This document shows positions 16,610 through 25,365 of a stretch of DNA of 44,908 bases, one piece after another. Within the stretch, counting starts at the first letter, position 1; each line of letters starts with the position of its first letter. Source of the DNA: Chloroflexota bacterium (GTDB taxonomy: Bacteria > Chloroflexota > Dehalococcoidia > Lucifugimonadales > UBA3495); contig JAQBXL010000009.1 of the NCBI GenBank assembly GCA_027624135.1, positions 1 through 44,908 of the forward strand. The letters run 5' to 3'. The notes beneath the pieces were generated by a model. It worked only from the letters and a program-made list of their open reading frames with translations, made no database searches and was not told the DNA's origin. The position numbers were made by a program, and so were the translations under genes.

Positions 16610-17362
16610 ATGCCGGTCCTACCCGAATATGACCTCTCCGGCAAGACGGCTATACTCTCGACCTCTGGCGGCAGCGAAGCCCCATTCCTGGGGCAGGCGT
16701 TGGTTGAAGCTGGGGCCAGTGTGTTTGCCGTGGCCCGGACTCAGGCGCTGTTGGACGCGGTTTTGGCCTCCCTGCCGTCAGGCTCCAGCGGCGCGGTGAT
16801 GGATGCTGGCGTTTCCGGTAGCGCCGCGAGCGCCATGGAGCAATTCGACCGGTCCCACGCGAAAGTGGACATCCTGGTCAACGACCACCGCAGCATGTAC
16901 GCCAGGCCCTTGGAAGAGATCAGCGTCGACGAGTGGGACGCCGTCCAGACCCGCAACGCCAAAGCGCCCTTTCTGCTCTCCCAACAGGTGCTACCCCGAA
17001 TGGCCAAGGACGAATATGGCCGGGTGGTCAACATGATCTCGGAACTGGCCGAACGGGGTATGATCAACGGCTCAGCCTTCGCCGCCAGTCAGGCCGCTGT
17101 GCTTTCATTGACGCGATCCCTGGCGGTCGAGTGGAGCCGGTTCAACATCCGGATCAACGCCATCGGAACGGGATTGGTCGACACAGAGGGACAGACGCTC
17201 GAAACCCAGCAGGAAGAATTGGTGGTCCGCTACACACCTCTCAGGCGAAAAGGCAAACCTAGCGACATCGGTCCGCTGCTGGTCTACCTTTGTTCGGAGT
17301 CGTGCGATTACTCCACCGGGCAGCCCGTGTATGTTGATGGCGGCCTGAACGCTCACCCTTAG
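16610..17362 (+). CDS. SDR-family protein lacking catalytic residues
   Basis: A 250-residue protein clearly of the SDR fold (SAFAASQAAVLSLTRSLAVEW and YSTGQPVYVDGGL at the C-terminus). The key positions are altered: the TGxxxGxG loop reads LSTSGGSEAPFLG, NNAG reads VNDHRS (90-95), and the catalytic Tyr and Lys of YxxxK are Phe157 and Gln161. It is the usual length and not truncated. It is probably a non-catalytic SDR homologue, perhaps a binding or regulatory protein or a partner of the SDR at 15624-16430. Confidence 0.8.
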   Translation: MPVLPEYDLSGKTAILSTSGGSEAPFLGQALVEAGASVFAVARTQALLDAVLASLPSGSSGAVMDAGVSGSAASAMEQFDRSHAKVDILVNDHRSMYARPLEEISVDEWDAVQTRNAKAPFLLSQQVLPRMAKDEYGRVVNMISELAERGMINGSAFAASQAAVLSLTRSLAVEWSRFNIRINAIGTGLVDTEGQTLETQQEELVVRYTPLRRKGKPSDIGPLLVYLCSESCDYSTGQPVYVDGGLNAHP

Positions 17363-17416
17363 GCTTGCCGGAGCGTGAACACGCCTTCCTGAATACCCGT
17401 CCGTTCCCGGCCATTC

Positions 17417-17446
17417 TTGGAAGTAACGCTTGGGCTGATGTACAAT
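17417..17446 (+). promoter_or_regulatory. Candidate promoter of the histidine operon
   Basis: TTGGAA (17417-17422) and TACAAT (17441-17446) are 18 bases apart, upstream of hisZ. The leader contains GGCGTC repeated at about 17461 and 17481 but no recognised T-box or His leader peptide. Confidence 0.45.
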
Positions 17447-17534
17447 ACCGAGAGTCCCAAGGCGTCTCAATCTGTTCGAGGCGTCCTTGTTTATTTGGCC
17501 TCTTTTCGGCTACCCGCGTACCGTCCATTTGCTT

Positions 17535-18764
17535 ATGTACCGCCAACCGGCCCAATCCACCGATACCGTCTCTCGCCTCCAGGGTATGCGAGACCTGTCC
17601 GAAGAATCTTGGCATCACAAGATAGGACTGCAAGACCGGCTGCGCAATCTTCTCAGCGGCTACGGATACCGTCTGCTGGAAACCCCTGTTCTTGAGCCAA
17701 CCGAGCTTTTCTTGAGGAAATCTGGCGGGGAATTAGCCTCCCATCTGTATAGCTTCACCGACGCTGGCAGTAACGCGGTGAGTCTGCGTCCGGAGTTCAC
17801 ATCGCCCATCATGCGGCACTATTTGGAGAACGCAGATAAGATATCGCTTCCGGCCAGGTGGCAGTACTGCGGACCTGTCTTCAGGTTCGACGTCTCACAC
17901 CCGGAAGCCAGCGGCCAGTTCACTCAAGTAGGCGGCGAGCTCATAGGCTCTTCGGAGATCACAGCCGACGTGGAACTCCTGAATCTCGCCGTCGGCGTGT
18001 CGACCCAATTAGGACTTGATGGTTGGAGTCTCCAACTCGCTGACTTGGAGATCCTGGATAGCCTTCTGGACCCAGTGGGCGTTTCTGCCCGCGCGCGCTC
18101 TTTCATAATCCAGAACATGCCGCGGTTAAGGGAAGGGCGTTCCGCCGTGCCCAGATTGCTCGAAGAGGGACGCCACCTCCATCTCGTCGGCGGGTCAAAC
18201 GGTAACGGGGACCCAGAAGACGTTGCTTTGCGCCAGGCGGTACATGGCCTGGATGACGCCCAGGCCAGATCGGTATTGCTCGGACTGTTGCAATGGAACT
18301 CGGCCGACCAGCTTGGCCAGCGTACTCCCGAAGATGTGGTTGAGCGATTGCTCAGCAAGATTCGGGGAGCGGATAGCGAGGAGAACTTACGCCGAGGATT
18401 GGAACTGGCCAGCGATCTGGCGGCGATCAAGGGCGAGCCTGGACAAGCGGTGGAGTCAGTCAGGAAAACCCTGGCTTCAGCCGACGCCAACCAGGATGCC
18501 GTCGACCGGCTGTCGGAAGTGGTGGGCCTCATTTCCAGCGGGCCGGACGCCCGAGGACGAATGGTGTTGGACTTCGGCCTGGTTCGCGGTATGGCCTACT
18601 ACAACGGAGTCATTTTTGAAGTGAGTCACCCTGGCTGGCCAGGCGCGCTGGGCGGCGGAGGCCGGTATGACACCCTTTCCCGGGCACTGGGCGGCGGCGA
18701 AGCAGTCCCAGCCCTGGGATTCGCCTATAACCTGGACGCGCTCATCTCCCTTGGGGCGAGCTAG
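17535..18764 (+). CDS. hisZ: ATP phosphoribosyltransferase regulatory subunit HisZ
   Basis: A 409-residue HisRS paralogue that acts as a regulatory subunit for HisG. It retains class II core motifs (LRPEFTSPIMRHYLE, GLVRGMAYYNGVIFEVS, ALGGGGRYDTL) but ends straight after the core at LGFAYNLDALISLGAS, without the HisRS anticodon-binding domain. ATG 17535 was chosen; homologous HisRS-like proteins have residues before GMRDL, so ATG 17586 is too late. hisG follows after nine bases. A true HisRS is unlikely given the missing C-terminal domain. Confidence 0.82.
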   Translation: MYRQPAQSTDTVSRLQGMRDLSEESWHHKIGLQDRLRNLLSGYGYRLLETPVLEPTELFLRKSGGELASHLYSFTDAGSNAVSLRPEFTSPIMRHYLENADKISLPARWQYCGPVFRFDVSHPEASGQFTQVGGELIGSSEITADVELLNLAVGVSTQLGLDGWSLQLADLEILDSLLDPVGVSARARSFIIQNMPRLREGRSAVPRLLEEGRHLHLVGGSNGNGDPEDVALRQAVHGLDDAQARSVLLGLLQWNSADQLGQRTPEDVVERLLSKIRGADSEENLRRGLELASDLAAIKGEPGQAVESVRKTLASADANQDAVDRLSEVVGLISSGPDARGRMVLDFGLVRGMAYYNGVIFEVSHPGWPGALGGGGRYDTLSRALGGGEAVPALGFAYNLDALISLGAS

Positions 18765-18773
18765 GTCAGAATA

Positions 18774-19808
18774 GTGACGGCACAGAAACAGAACAAGGCC
18801 CACGGACAGAGTCCGCTGCGTATAGCCCTGCCCAGCGACGGCGCGTTGTACGACTCGACCCTTGGCTTCATGAAGGCCTGCGGTCTGACCGTATCCCGCC
18901 CCAACGCCCGGCGCTATACCGGCTCTGTTCCTGCGATTCCCGGCGTTGAGGTGCTATTCCAGCGGACCGCCGACGTTACCAAAAAAGTGGAAGAAGGCAG
19001 CGCAGAACTGGGCGTGACCGGCCTGGACCGGGTATTGGAATACCGGAACGACGAGGCGCGGGCTTCTGTGCTGATTGAAGACTTGGCATATGGCCGCTGT
19101 GAGTTCGTGATGGCCGTGCCGAATTCCTGGATGGACGTAACGTCCCTCTCCGATCTCGCCGACCTGGCCCTGGAGTTCCGGCAGGAGGGCAAACAGCTTC
19201 GCATCGCGACCAAGTACCCCCGGCTGTTGCGTGCCTACCTGTACGAGCGGGGCATAAATTATTTCACGTTGATCCCTGCCAGCGGCGCCATGGAAGCGGC
19301 CCCGGCGGCTGGATATGCCGACCTGATTGCCGACGTAACAGCCACCGGAGCTACCCTTCGGGAGAACCAGCTTAAGACCCTCGATGAGGGCACGATACTG
19401 GCCTCTCAGGCTTGTCTGATAGCAAATCCGGTTTTGCTTGCCGAGTCCGGAGAGGCGCTGGCTTTGGCCCGCTCCATCGTCGAACTGATGGAGGGTCACC
19501 TAAGGGCCGAACCCTACTACCGCGTCACCGCCAATGTGCGGGCGTCGTCGCCCGAAAAGGTCAGTTCAACGGTGCTGGCGCGTCCTGATCTGGCCGGGCT
19601 GCGCGGTCCCACCGTTGCCAGGGTCTACAACGTTGAAGAGCAGGACTGGTACAGTGTGAGCCTGCTTATTCAGAAGGGGAAATTACTGGAAGCGGTGGAT
19701 CACCTGCGGGATTGCGGGGCCCTCGATGTGGCCGCGTCTCAGTTGAGCTATCTTTTCAACGGCCATTCCGAAGCTTATAGGACTATTTTCGGCGATGATA
19801 GGCGATGA
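18774..19808 (+). CDS. hisG: ATP phosphoribosyltransferase HisG, long form
   Basis: A 344-residue enzyme for the first step of histidine synthesis, joining ATP and PRPP. The catalytic domains include VEVLFQRTADVTKKVEEGSA, ELGVTGLDRVLEY and DLIADVTATGATLREN. The C-terminal ACT-like HisG_C domain is visible as GPTVARVYN...DWYSVSLLIQKGKLLEAVDHLRDCGA (about 270-325). This is the long form, which usually does not need HisZ, yet hisZ is directly upstream. GTG start. A 10-base tandem repeat (GGCGATGATA) spans the stop region at 19792-19811. Confidence 0.9.
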   Translation: MTAQKQNKAHGQSPLRIALPSDGALYDSTLGFMKACGLTVSRPNARRYTGSVPAIPGVEVLFQRTADVTKKVEEGSAELGVTGLDRVLEYRNDEARASVLIEDLAYGRCEFVMAVPNSWMDVTSLSDLADLALEFRQEGKQLRIATKYPRLLRAYLYERGINYFTLIPASGAMEAAPAAGYADLIADVTATGATLRENQLKTLDEGTILASQACLIANPVLLAESGEALALARSIVELMEGHLRAEPYYRVTANVRASSPEKVSSTVLARPDLAGLRGPTVARVYNVEEQDWYSVSLLIQKGKLLEAVDHLRDCGALDVAASQLSYLFNGHSEAYRTIFGDDRR

Positions 19809-19865
19809 TAGGACTGGCAGCCACTAACCGGCTTAACGGGCCTTGATACGTCTGGTCTTGAGATA

Positions 19866-20624
19866 ATGCCAAACCTACCGATGCACATATATCTGGCCGA
19901 CCAGGTTGCGGAGCAACTGGACCGTGGCTACGTCTTTGATCACCTGGGTAGTTATTACCTGGGTTCCACCGCCCCCGATATTAGGGCGATGACCAAATTG
20001 CCCCGGGAGCAGACCCACTTTGCCCCGCTGTCGGTGGAAGAAGTTGGCACCGGAACCAGGACCATGTTCCAGATGCACCCGGAGTTGACTAAGGCCATGT
20101 CCCCTGCCTCCCGGGCTTTTTTGGCTGGCTACATAAGCCACCTGGCCGCAGACGAGATCTGGATCACCAGCGTGTTCCGGCCCCATTTCGACACCTCCCA
20201 GGAAGATAGCAGGTTAACGGACGATCAGGTCGAAGCCAACATTTGGGACCGGGCGATGCAATTGGATATGGACCGGCAGGCCTTGCCCCAACTGAACGGT
20301 GAGAAACGAGTCAAAGAGTTGTTGGCCTGTTCTGATCAGGACGTGTCGATGCCCTTCTTTGAAGAGGGCCTGCTGACCGAGTGGAAGGACCGCGTCGGGC
20401 GGTTTCAGGTCTGGGAGTTCACATGGGACCGGTTGAAAGGGGCCCTGAACCGGATGTATCGTGATGATGAAGATGTGCAGCAGACGGTGGAGCGCTTCAT
20501 AGAGGGGATGCCTCACAGTCTGGAACAAGTCTACGAGAAAGTCCCTGAGGCCGAGGTGACCGCCTATCGGGAACGGGCATTGGCCGCCACCATGGAGCAG
20601 GTCCGAGCGTTCGTTCCGGACTAA
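19866..20624 (+). CDS. Zinc-dependent phospholipase C-like protein
   Basis: A 252-residue soluble protein resembling the zinc-dependent phospholipase C family found in many bacterial genomes. Supporting motifs are an early MHIYLADQVAEQL, YYLGSTAPDIR, QTHFAP and AGYISHLAADEIW, which provide the His/Asp metal ligands of that fold. There is no signal peptide, so secretion is not expected. It sits between hisG and hisD on the same strand with short gaps, but no histidine step is known for the family, so its role here is unknown. Confidence 0.65.
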   Translation: MPNLPMHIYLADQVAEQLDRGYVFDHLGSYYLGSTAPDIRAMTKLPREQTHFAPLSVEEVGTGTRTMFQMHPELTKAMSPASRAFLAGYISHLAADEIWITSVFRPHFDTSQEDSRLTDDQVEANIWDRAMQLDMDRQALPQLNGEKRVKELLACSDQDVSMPFFEEGLLTEWKDRVGRFQVWEFTWDRLKGALNRMYRDDEDVQQTVERFIEGMPHSLEQVYEKVPEAEVTAYRERALAATMEQVRAFVPD

Positions 20625-20665
20625 TTTCCGAGCCCAGACCAGCAAAAGAAAAGTGGAGAAACCCT

Positions 20666-22006
20666 TTGGCGCTTAACGTGATACATGGAGTCCAGAACGC
20701 CGAGAACGTTCTGGTTCGCATCGACCCCCTGGACCTGGACTCGCTGCCTGAGTCGGTGCTGGCCCGGACCGAAGAGGCGTTCGGTAAGGGAGTAACCGCC
20801 GAGCAGTCGATCATTCAGATGCTGGGCGACGTTCGCCGAGATGGCGACTCTGCGGTCATTCGCTACGCCAAGCTGCTGGACGGTTCAGATCTGGAAGATT
20901 TCAGAGTGACCGAAAAGCAGATGGCCCAGGCCAGGGCATCGGTCAGCAAGGCACTGCGCGAATCCCTAGAACTCGCCGCTCAGAGAGTGCGGAACTTCCA
21001 CGAGTCCACCATGCCCAGTGAATGGGTGGACCGCAAACAGGGTCTGGGAGAACTGATCCGGCCACTGGATCGGGTCGGCCTCTACGCTCCCGGTGGCAGC
21101 GCAGCCTACCCTTCGACAGTGCTGATGACTGCTGTCCCGGCGCGGGTGGCCGGAGTCCGCGAAGTTATCCTCTGCACGCCGCCCCAACGGGGACAAGAGT
21201 TGAACCCGGCAGTGATCGTCGCCGCGGAGATTGCCGGCGTGGATGCCCTCTATCAGGTGGGCGGGGTTCCAGCCATCGCCGCGATGGCCTACGGCACCCA
21301 GTCGATCCCCAAAGTGGACAAGATATGCGGGCCGGGCAATGTCTTTGTGGCCTACGCCAAGAAACTGGTCCAGGGTCAGGTGGACATCGATGGTGTTTTC
21401 GGCCCCACCGAGACCATTGTTCTTGCGGACGGCACGGCCAACGCCAGCTTCTGTGCCGCTGACCTGATCGCTCAGGCGGAACACGACCCACTTGCCACTG
21501 CCATCATGATCACCAACAGCCAAGACCTGATCACTCGAACCGAAGCGGAGGTCGACCGCATGCTGGCTTCCCAGCCTCGGGGCGACATCGCCAAAGCGGC
21601 GCTAGACCGCCAAGGCCGGGTGGTGTTGGTCGATTCCTTGGAAGACGCCGTCGATCTGGTGAACCGTATCGCTCCGGAACACCTGTGCTTGGTGGTCGAC
21701 GACCCCTGGTCTTGGGTTGGGAAGATCAAGCATGCCGGCGGCCTATTCCTGGGTGAGTACTCACCCGAGGTCATGGGAGATTACATCGCCGGGCCCAGTC
21801 ACGTGATGCCGACAGGAGGTACCGCCCGGTTCGGGTCCGCGCTCAGCGTGCACCATTTCTTGCGGACCATGCCGGTGGTCGGCCTCAGTCCCGGCGAGTT
21901 TCAGAACTTGGGCCAAGCCGCCGTCCACATCGCCAACGCCGAGGGGCTGAGTGGACACGCCAGCGCCATTCAGGTGCGGCTTGATGAGATCGCCAAAGGC
22001 GCTTAA
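20666..22006 (+). CDS. hisD: Histidinol dehydrogenase
   Basis: A 446-residue zinc enzyme for the last two steps of histidine synthesis, oxidising L-histidinol to histidine with NAD. The family blocks are present: RVGLYAPGGSAAYPSTVLM, KICGPGNVFVAYAKKLV, the zinc-site AQAEHDP, GDYIAGPSHVMPTGGTARF and EGLSGHA near the C-terminus. It starts at TTG 20666 after a GGAG site. Normal length and intact. hisC follows after 39 bases. Confidence 0.95.
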   Translation: MALNVIHGVQNAENVLVRIDPLDLDSLPESVLARTEEAFGKGVTAEQSIIQMLGDVRRDGDSAVIRYAKLLDGSDLEDFRVTEKQMAQARASVSKALRESLELAAQRVRNFHESTMPSEWVDRKQGLGELIRPLDRVGLYAPGGSAAYPSTVLMTAVPARVAGVREVILCTPPQRGQELNPAVIVAAEIAGVDALYQVGGVPAIAAMAYGTQSIPKVDKICGPGNVFVAYAKKLVQGQVDIDGVFGPTETIVLADGTANASFCAADLIAQAEHDPLATAIMITNSQDLITRTEAEVDRMLASQPRGDIAKAALDRQGRVVLVDSLEDAVDLVNRIAPEHLCLVVDDPWSWVGKIKHAGGLFLGEYSPEVMGDYIAGPSHVMPTGGTARFGSALSVHHFLRTMPVVGLSPGEFQNLGQAAVHIANAEGLSGHASAIQVRLDEIAKGA

Positions 22007-22045
22007 ACCATAGGCCTAAATCATATCTGAGCCAGGCAATAAGAG

Positions 22046-23182
22046 ATGACCCAGAGTAAAGAAACCAAAACGATGCTAGCCATGCCAAAGATGCTGCCCC
22101 ACATCCAAGCATTGGAGACCTACGAAGGCGTTGACCCCATGGAGGTCATGGCTGAGCGGGCCGGGATTCCTCCGGAGAAGATCATTCGCCTGAACGGCAA
22201 TGAGAACCCCTATGGGCCGTCGCCGAAGGTGGGCGAAGTCCTGGGCAGCTACCCGAATTTCAACTACTATCCAGACCCCGGACAACGCAACCTGCGCCGG
22301 GTGCTGTCGGGCTATCTGAACGTGGAACCGGAAAAGATCGTGGCAGGCAACGGCAGCGATGAGCTTATCGATCTGCTGCTGCGGATGTACGTCGGCGTCG
22401 GCGACAATGTGATCATCCCAACGCCAACCTTCGGCATGTATTCATTTTCCGCTGGCATCTGCGGTGGTGAAGCCATACCGGTCGAGCGAGACGAGAACTT
22501 TGAGATCGACCTGGAGGCTATGAAGGCGGCCATCACCGCAAAGACCAAGGTCATTTTCCTGACTTCGCCGAATAACCCCACCGGAAACCTGGTCCCTGAG
22601 GCCCAGACCAGGGCGCTGCTGGACACCGGGCTGATCGTGGTCATGGACGAAGCATATTTCGAGTTCTGCGGCGAGACCGCAATTCCCCTCTTGTCTGAGT
22701 ACAGGAACTTGGTGGTGCTACGGACGTTCAGCAAATGGGCCGGACTGGCCGGACTGCGGATCGGAGTGGGCGCGATGGACCCGGAATTATCCGCTACGAT
22801 GATGGCCATGAAGCCGCCCTACAGCGTTAATCTGGCGGCTGAGGTAGCTCTGATCACCTCTCTGGAAGACACCCCCAGACTCTTGGAACGAGTTAAGCAG
22901 ATAGTGGTCGAACGTGACCGAATGATGGGAAAGTTGCAACGAGTTCCGGGTTTGACTCCCTTGCCGTCCCGGGCCAATTTCATTCTATGCCAAGTGCCCG
23001 AAGGACGAGGGCAGGTGATTTTCGATGGTCTGTGCAGCAGGGGGATATTCCTGCGCTACTGGGGCGGAGGGCGGTTGAAAGACTATATCCGGATCAGCAT
23101 CGGCCTGCCCCATGAAACCGATGCCGTGGTGGCGGCTTTCGCGGAGTTGTGTGCCGAAAAGGGTGGAGAAAAAGATGCCTGA
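22046..23182 (+). CDS. hisC: Histidinol-phosphate aminotransferase
   Basis: A 378-residue PLP-dependent class I/II aminotransferase that converts imidazole acetol phosphate to histidinol phosphate. Visible are LNGNENPYGPSP, YPDPGQRNLRR, SPNNPTGNLV, the VMDEAYFEF aspartate-tyrosine pair and the PLP lysine in TFSKWAGLAGLRIG. The gene overlaps hisB by eight bases, and the order hisD-hisC-hisB is typical of a histidine operon, so histidinol phosphate is the likely substrate rather than an aromatic keto acid. Confidence 0.92.
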   Translation: MTQSKETKTMLAMPKMLPHIQALETYEGVDPMEVMAERAGIPPEKIIRLNGNENPYGPSPKVGEVLGSYPNFNYYPDPGQRNLRRVLSGYLNVEPEKIVAGNGSDELIDLLLRMYVGVGDNVIIPTPTFGMYSFSAGICGGEAIPVERDENFEIDLEAMKAAITAKTKVIFLTSPNNPTGNLVPEAQTRALLDTGLIVVMDEAYFEFCGETAIPLLSEYRNLVVLRTFSKWAGLAGLRIGVGAMDPELSATMMAMKPPYSVNLAAEVALITSLEDTPRLLERVKQIVVERDRMMGKLQRVPGLTPLPSRANFILCQVPEGRGQVIFDGLCSRGIFLRYWGGGRLKDYIRISIGLPHETDAVVAAFAELCAEKGGEKDA

Positions 23183-23783
23183 AAATAGCAACCGGACTGC
23201 GACGATCGAGCGCAAGACCGGCGAGACCGATATCAAGCTGACCCTGAACCTGGACGGCACCGGCGTTTATGACGTGGACACCGGCAACGGGTTCCTGGAC
23301 CACATGGTCAGCCAGATTTCCCGGCACGGCCTGATTGACATAACGTTGCACGCCAAAGGCGACATCCACACCGGCTGGCACCACTTGGTCGAGGACGTGG
23401 CCATCACCCTGGGAAGGGCTTTCAACGAGGCCTTGGGCGAGGCTAGGGGAATACGGCGCATGGGCCACGCGTTTGTGCCTCTGGATGAGACTCTGGCCAT
23501 GGTGGCTTTGGACTGCAGCGGACGTGGTTACGCAGTGATTGAAACTACCCTGGACGACACCATGGTGGAGACCCTGCCCGGCTCGTTGGTGAAGCACTTC
23601 TTTGAGTCGTTCGCCCTGGAAGGGAAGATAAATCTCCACGCTAAGATTATGACCGGAGTCAGCCCGCACCACAAGGCCGAGGCGCTCTGCAAAGCCCTGG
23701 CCCGGTCTCTGCGCGACGCCCTGGAGCCAGACCCCCGCGCCCCCTCATCGATTCCCAGCACCAAGGGGACTCTCAGCGGGTAG
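23175..23783 (+). CDS. hisB: Imidazoleglycerol-phosphate dehydratase
   Basis: A 202-residue monofunctional IGPD that dehydrates imidazole glycerol phosphate. The metal-binding repeats are seen: FLDHMVSQISRHGLIDI, the GWHHLVEDVAITLG motif, RRMGHAFVPLDE and SPHHKAEALCKALARSLRDA. ATG 23175 overlaps the end of hisC; an upstream in-frame start at 23112 lies inside hisC and lacks the family start. No phosphatase domain is fused. It ends the histidine cluster; hisH, hisA, hisF, hisI are not in the window. Confidence 0.95.
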   Translation: MPENSNRTATIERKTGETDIKLTLNLDGTGVYDVDTGNGFLDHMVSQISRHGLIDITLHAKGDIHTGWHHLVEDVAITLGRAFNEALGEARGIRRMGHAFVPLDETLAMVALDCSGRGYAVIETTLDDTMVETLPGSLVKHFFESFALEGKINLHAKIMTGVSPHHKAEALCKALARSLRDALEPDPRAPSSIPSTKGTLSG

Positions 23784-23990
23784 GGTTTTCCTGGGGCGAT
23801 AGGTGTACTTTGCCCTCCATGACGATGGTTGTGCGAACGTGCGGCTTGCTGCTTCCACCCGAACAAATAAGTCAGAATAACTGTTCTGTGTGCAGGATCG
23901 TTGTTATAGTGAGACAGCAATTCGCGGACAGGTCCTCACCGATCCTCGAGGAATACAGGATCCTCACTTAACCTTGTTCAAGGAGTAACT

Positions 23991-25079
23991 ATGTCTTCTG
24001 AAAAGGCATCCACCCTAGTCTCATTATCTGATGATCCGTTGTGTCGAGAGTCCACATTAACCTCTCTTGACACCTGGATCACTCCTACAGAACGATTCTA
24101 TATCCGCAACCATTTCTCCGACGTGCCGAAGTTGGATCGCGCGACGTGGCGTCTAGTGATAGATGGAGAAATCCGACACCCGCTGACCTTAAACTTCGAC
24201 GATATCCTGGCGTTGCCCAGCCATGAGTTAGTCATAACGATGGAGTGTGCGGGCAACAGCCGTTCATATGTAACTCCCCCTGCGGAGGGTCTGGCTTTTC
24301 GTCACGGGGCGGTGAGCACGGGGCGGTGGAAGGGAGTACCCCTTGACACGCTTCTGGAGCAGGCCGGATTGAAGGATACCGCCGCAGAGGTGATGTTTGA
24401 AGGGGCAGATCACGGCCAAGAAGAGGAAGATGGGATTGCTTTCGACCTGAACTACCGGCGGAGCCTGCCGCTGGAGAAGGCGCGGCATCCCGATACATTG
24501 CTGGCATACGAGATGAACGGTGAAGGGTTAACCACTGATCATGGATTTCCACTGCGGCTGGTGGTGCCAAGATGGTATGGCATGGCGTCGGTAAAATGGG
24601 TAACACACATCAATGTGCTGGCCCAGCCGTTCGATGGCTTCTTTCAACAGCGTCGCTACGTGATGATCAACGAAGGGCCGGAGGATACACCGGATAGAGA
24701 GCCGGTCGCTGAGTTGAAGGTAAAATCGCTGATCGCCAATCCCAGGCACGGTGAGGTGGTTCAGCCGGGACCGGCCACAATTCGGGGTTTTGCATGGTCG
24801 GGTGTCGGAGACGTTACCAGGGTAGAGGTTAGCTCAGACGGAGGTAGTAATTGGCAGGATGCCGCGTTGCTGGCAGAAGCGATCCCCAACGCGTGGCGCG
24901 AGTGGGAGTTTGTTTGGGAGGCGTCCCGACCAGGCCATTTTATTTTCATGGCCCGGGCCACGGACTCGAGGGGCAACACCCAACCGAATAACATACCTTG
25001 GAATTTCCGAGGCTACGCCAATCACGCTATCCACACCATAGCAGTTGAGGTACCTACTTCAAGGGCAATTCCTTCTTAG
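23991..25079 (+). CDS. Sulfite oxidase-family molybdopterin enzyme
   Basis: A 362-residue protein with the oxidoreductase molybdopterin-binding domain (about 40-230) and the C-terminal Mo-co dimerisation domain (about 245-355, from ELKVKSLIANPRHGE). The molybdenum ligand is Cys86 in MECAGNSR; HGFPLRLVVPRWYGMASVKWV is the conserved cofactor loop. No Tat signal, haem domain or membrane anchor is seen, so it seems cytoplasmic. ATG 23991 follows AAGGAG. Codon use looks more AT-rich than in the histidine genes beside it, which may reflect transfer. Sulfite is the family's usual substrate, but this copy's substrate is not proven. Confidence 0.8.
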   Translation: MSSEKASTLVSLSDDPLCRESTLTSLDTWITPTERFYIRNHFSDVPKLDRATWRLVIDGEIRHPLTLNFDDILALPSHELVITMECAGNSRSYVTPPAEGLAFRHGAVSTGRWKGVPLDTLLEQAGLKDTAAEVMFEGADHGQEEEDGIAFDLNYRRSLPLEKARHPDTLLAYEMNGEGLTTDHGFPLRLVVPRWYGMASVKWVTHINVLAQPFDGFFQQRRYVMINEGPEDTPDREPVAELKVKSLIANPRHGEVVQPGPATIRGFAWSGVGDVTRVEVSSDGGSNWQDAALLAEAIPNAWREWEFVWEASRPGHFIFMARATDSRGNTQPNNIPWNFRGYANHAIHTIAVEVPTSRAIPS

Positions 25080-25337
25080 GCGATGGGGGCAGGCGAAAAA
25101 ACCCATGATCGGTGGCGTGCTATCGTTCAGTGCCGCCTCGGTGTGCACGTCATTTTTCTATTAGTCTACGGCCCTCGTTTTCTGGACTCCTGGCAACGCC
25201 ACTCAAGTTCTCCCCGATCTGTATTAGGCCATCAGTAAAGAAACTCGGTAAATGATCTAAGACCGGCAATGGACAGGATTCACGAGTTTCTTTACTTCTA
25301 TGAAGCCCGTGAAGCCCGCTTTTCGGCCTGACACTTT
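25080..25337. other. Intergenic stretch with inverted and direct repeats
   Basis: No gene is supported. AGTAAAGAAACTCG (25234-25247) is repeated perfectly in inverse orientation as CGAGTTTCTTTACT (25283-25296) with a 35-base spacer. TGAAGCCCG is repeated in tandem at 25301-25318. The dif-like element follows directly. Confidence 0.6.
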
Positions 25338-25365
25338 AGTATTGATAAAATATGTTATCGATACT
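25338..25365. other. dif-like 11-6-11 recombination-site candidate
   Basis: AGTATTGATAA (25338-25348), central AATATG, and TTATCGATACT (25355-25365) form 11-base arms with one mismatch around a 6-base centre, the layout of XerC/XerD sites, with the inner ATAA/TTAT edges seen in dif. No T run follows in the crotonase direction, so it is a poor terminator. The right arm overlaps the crotonase stop codon. Confidence 0.35.
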
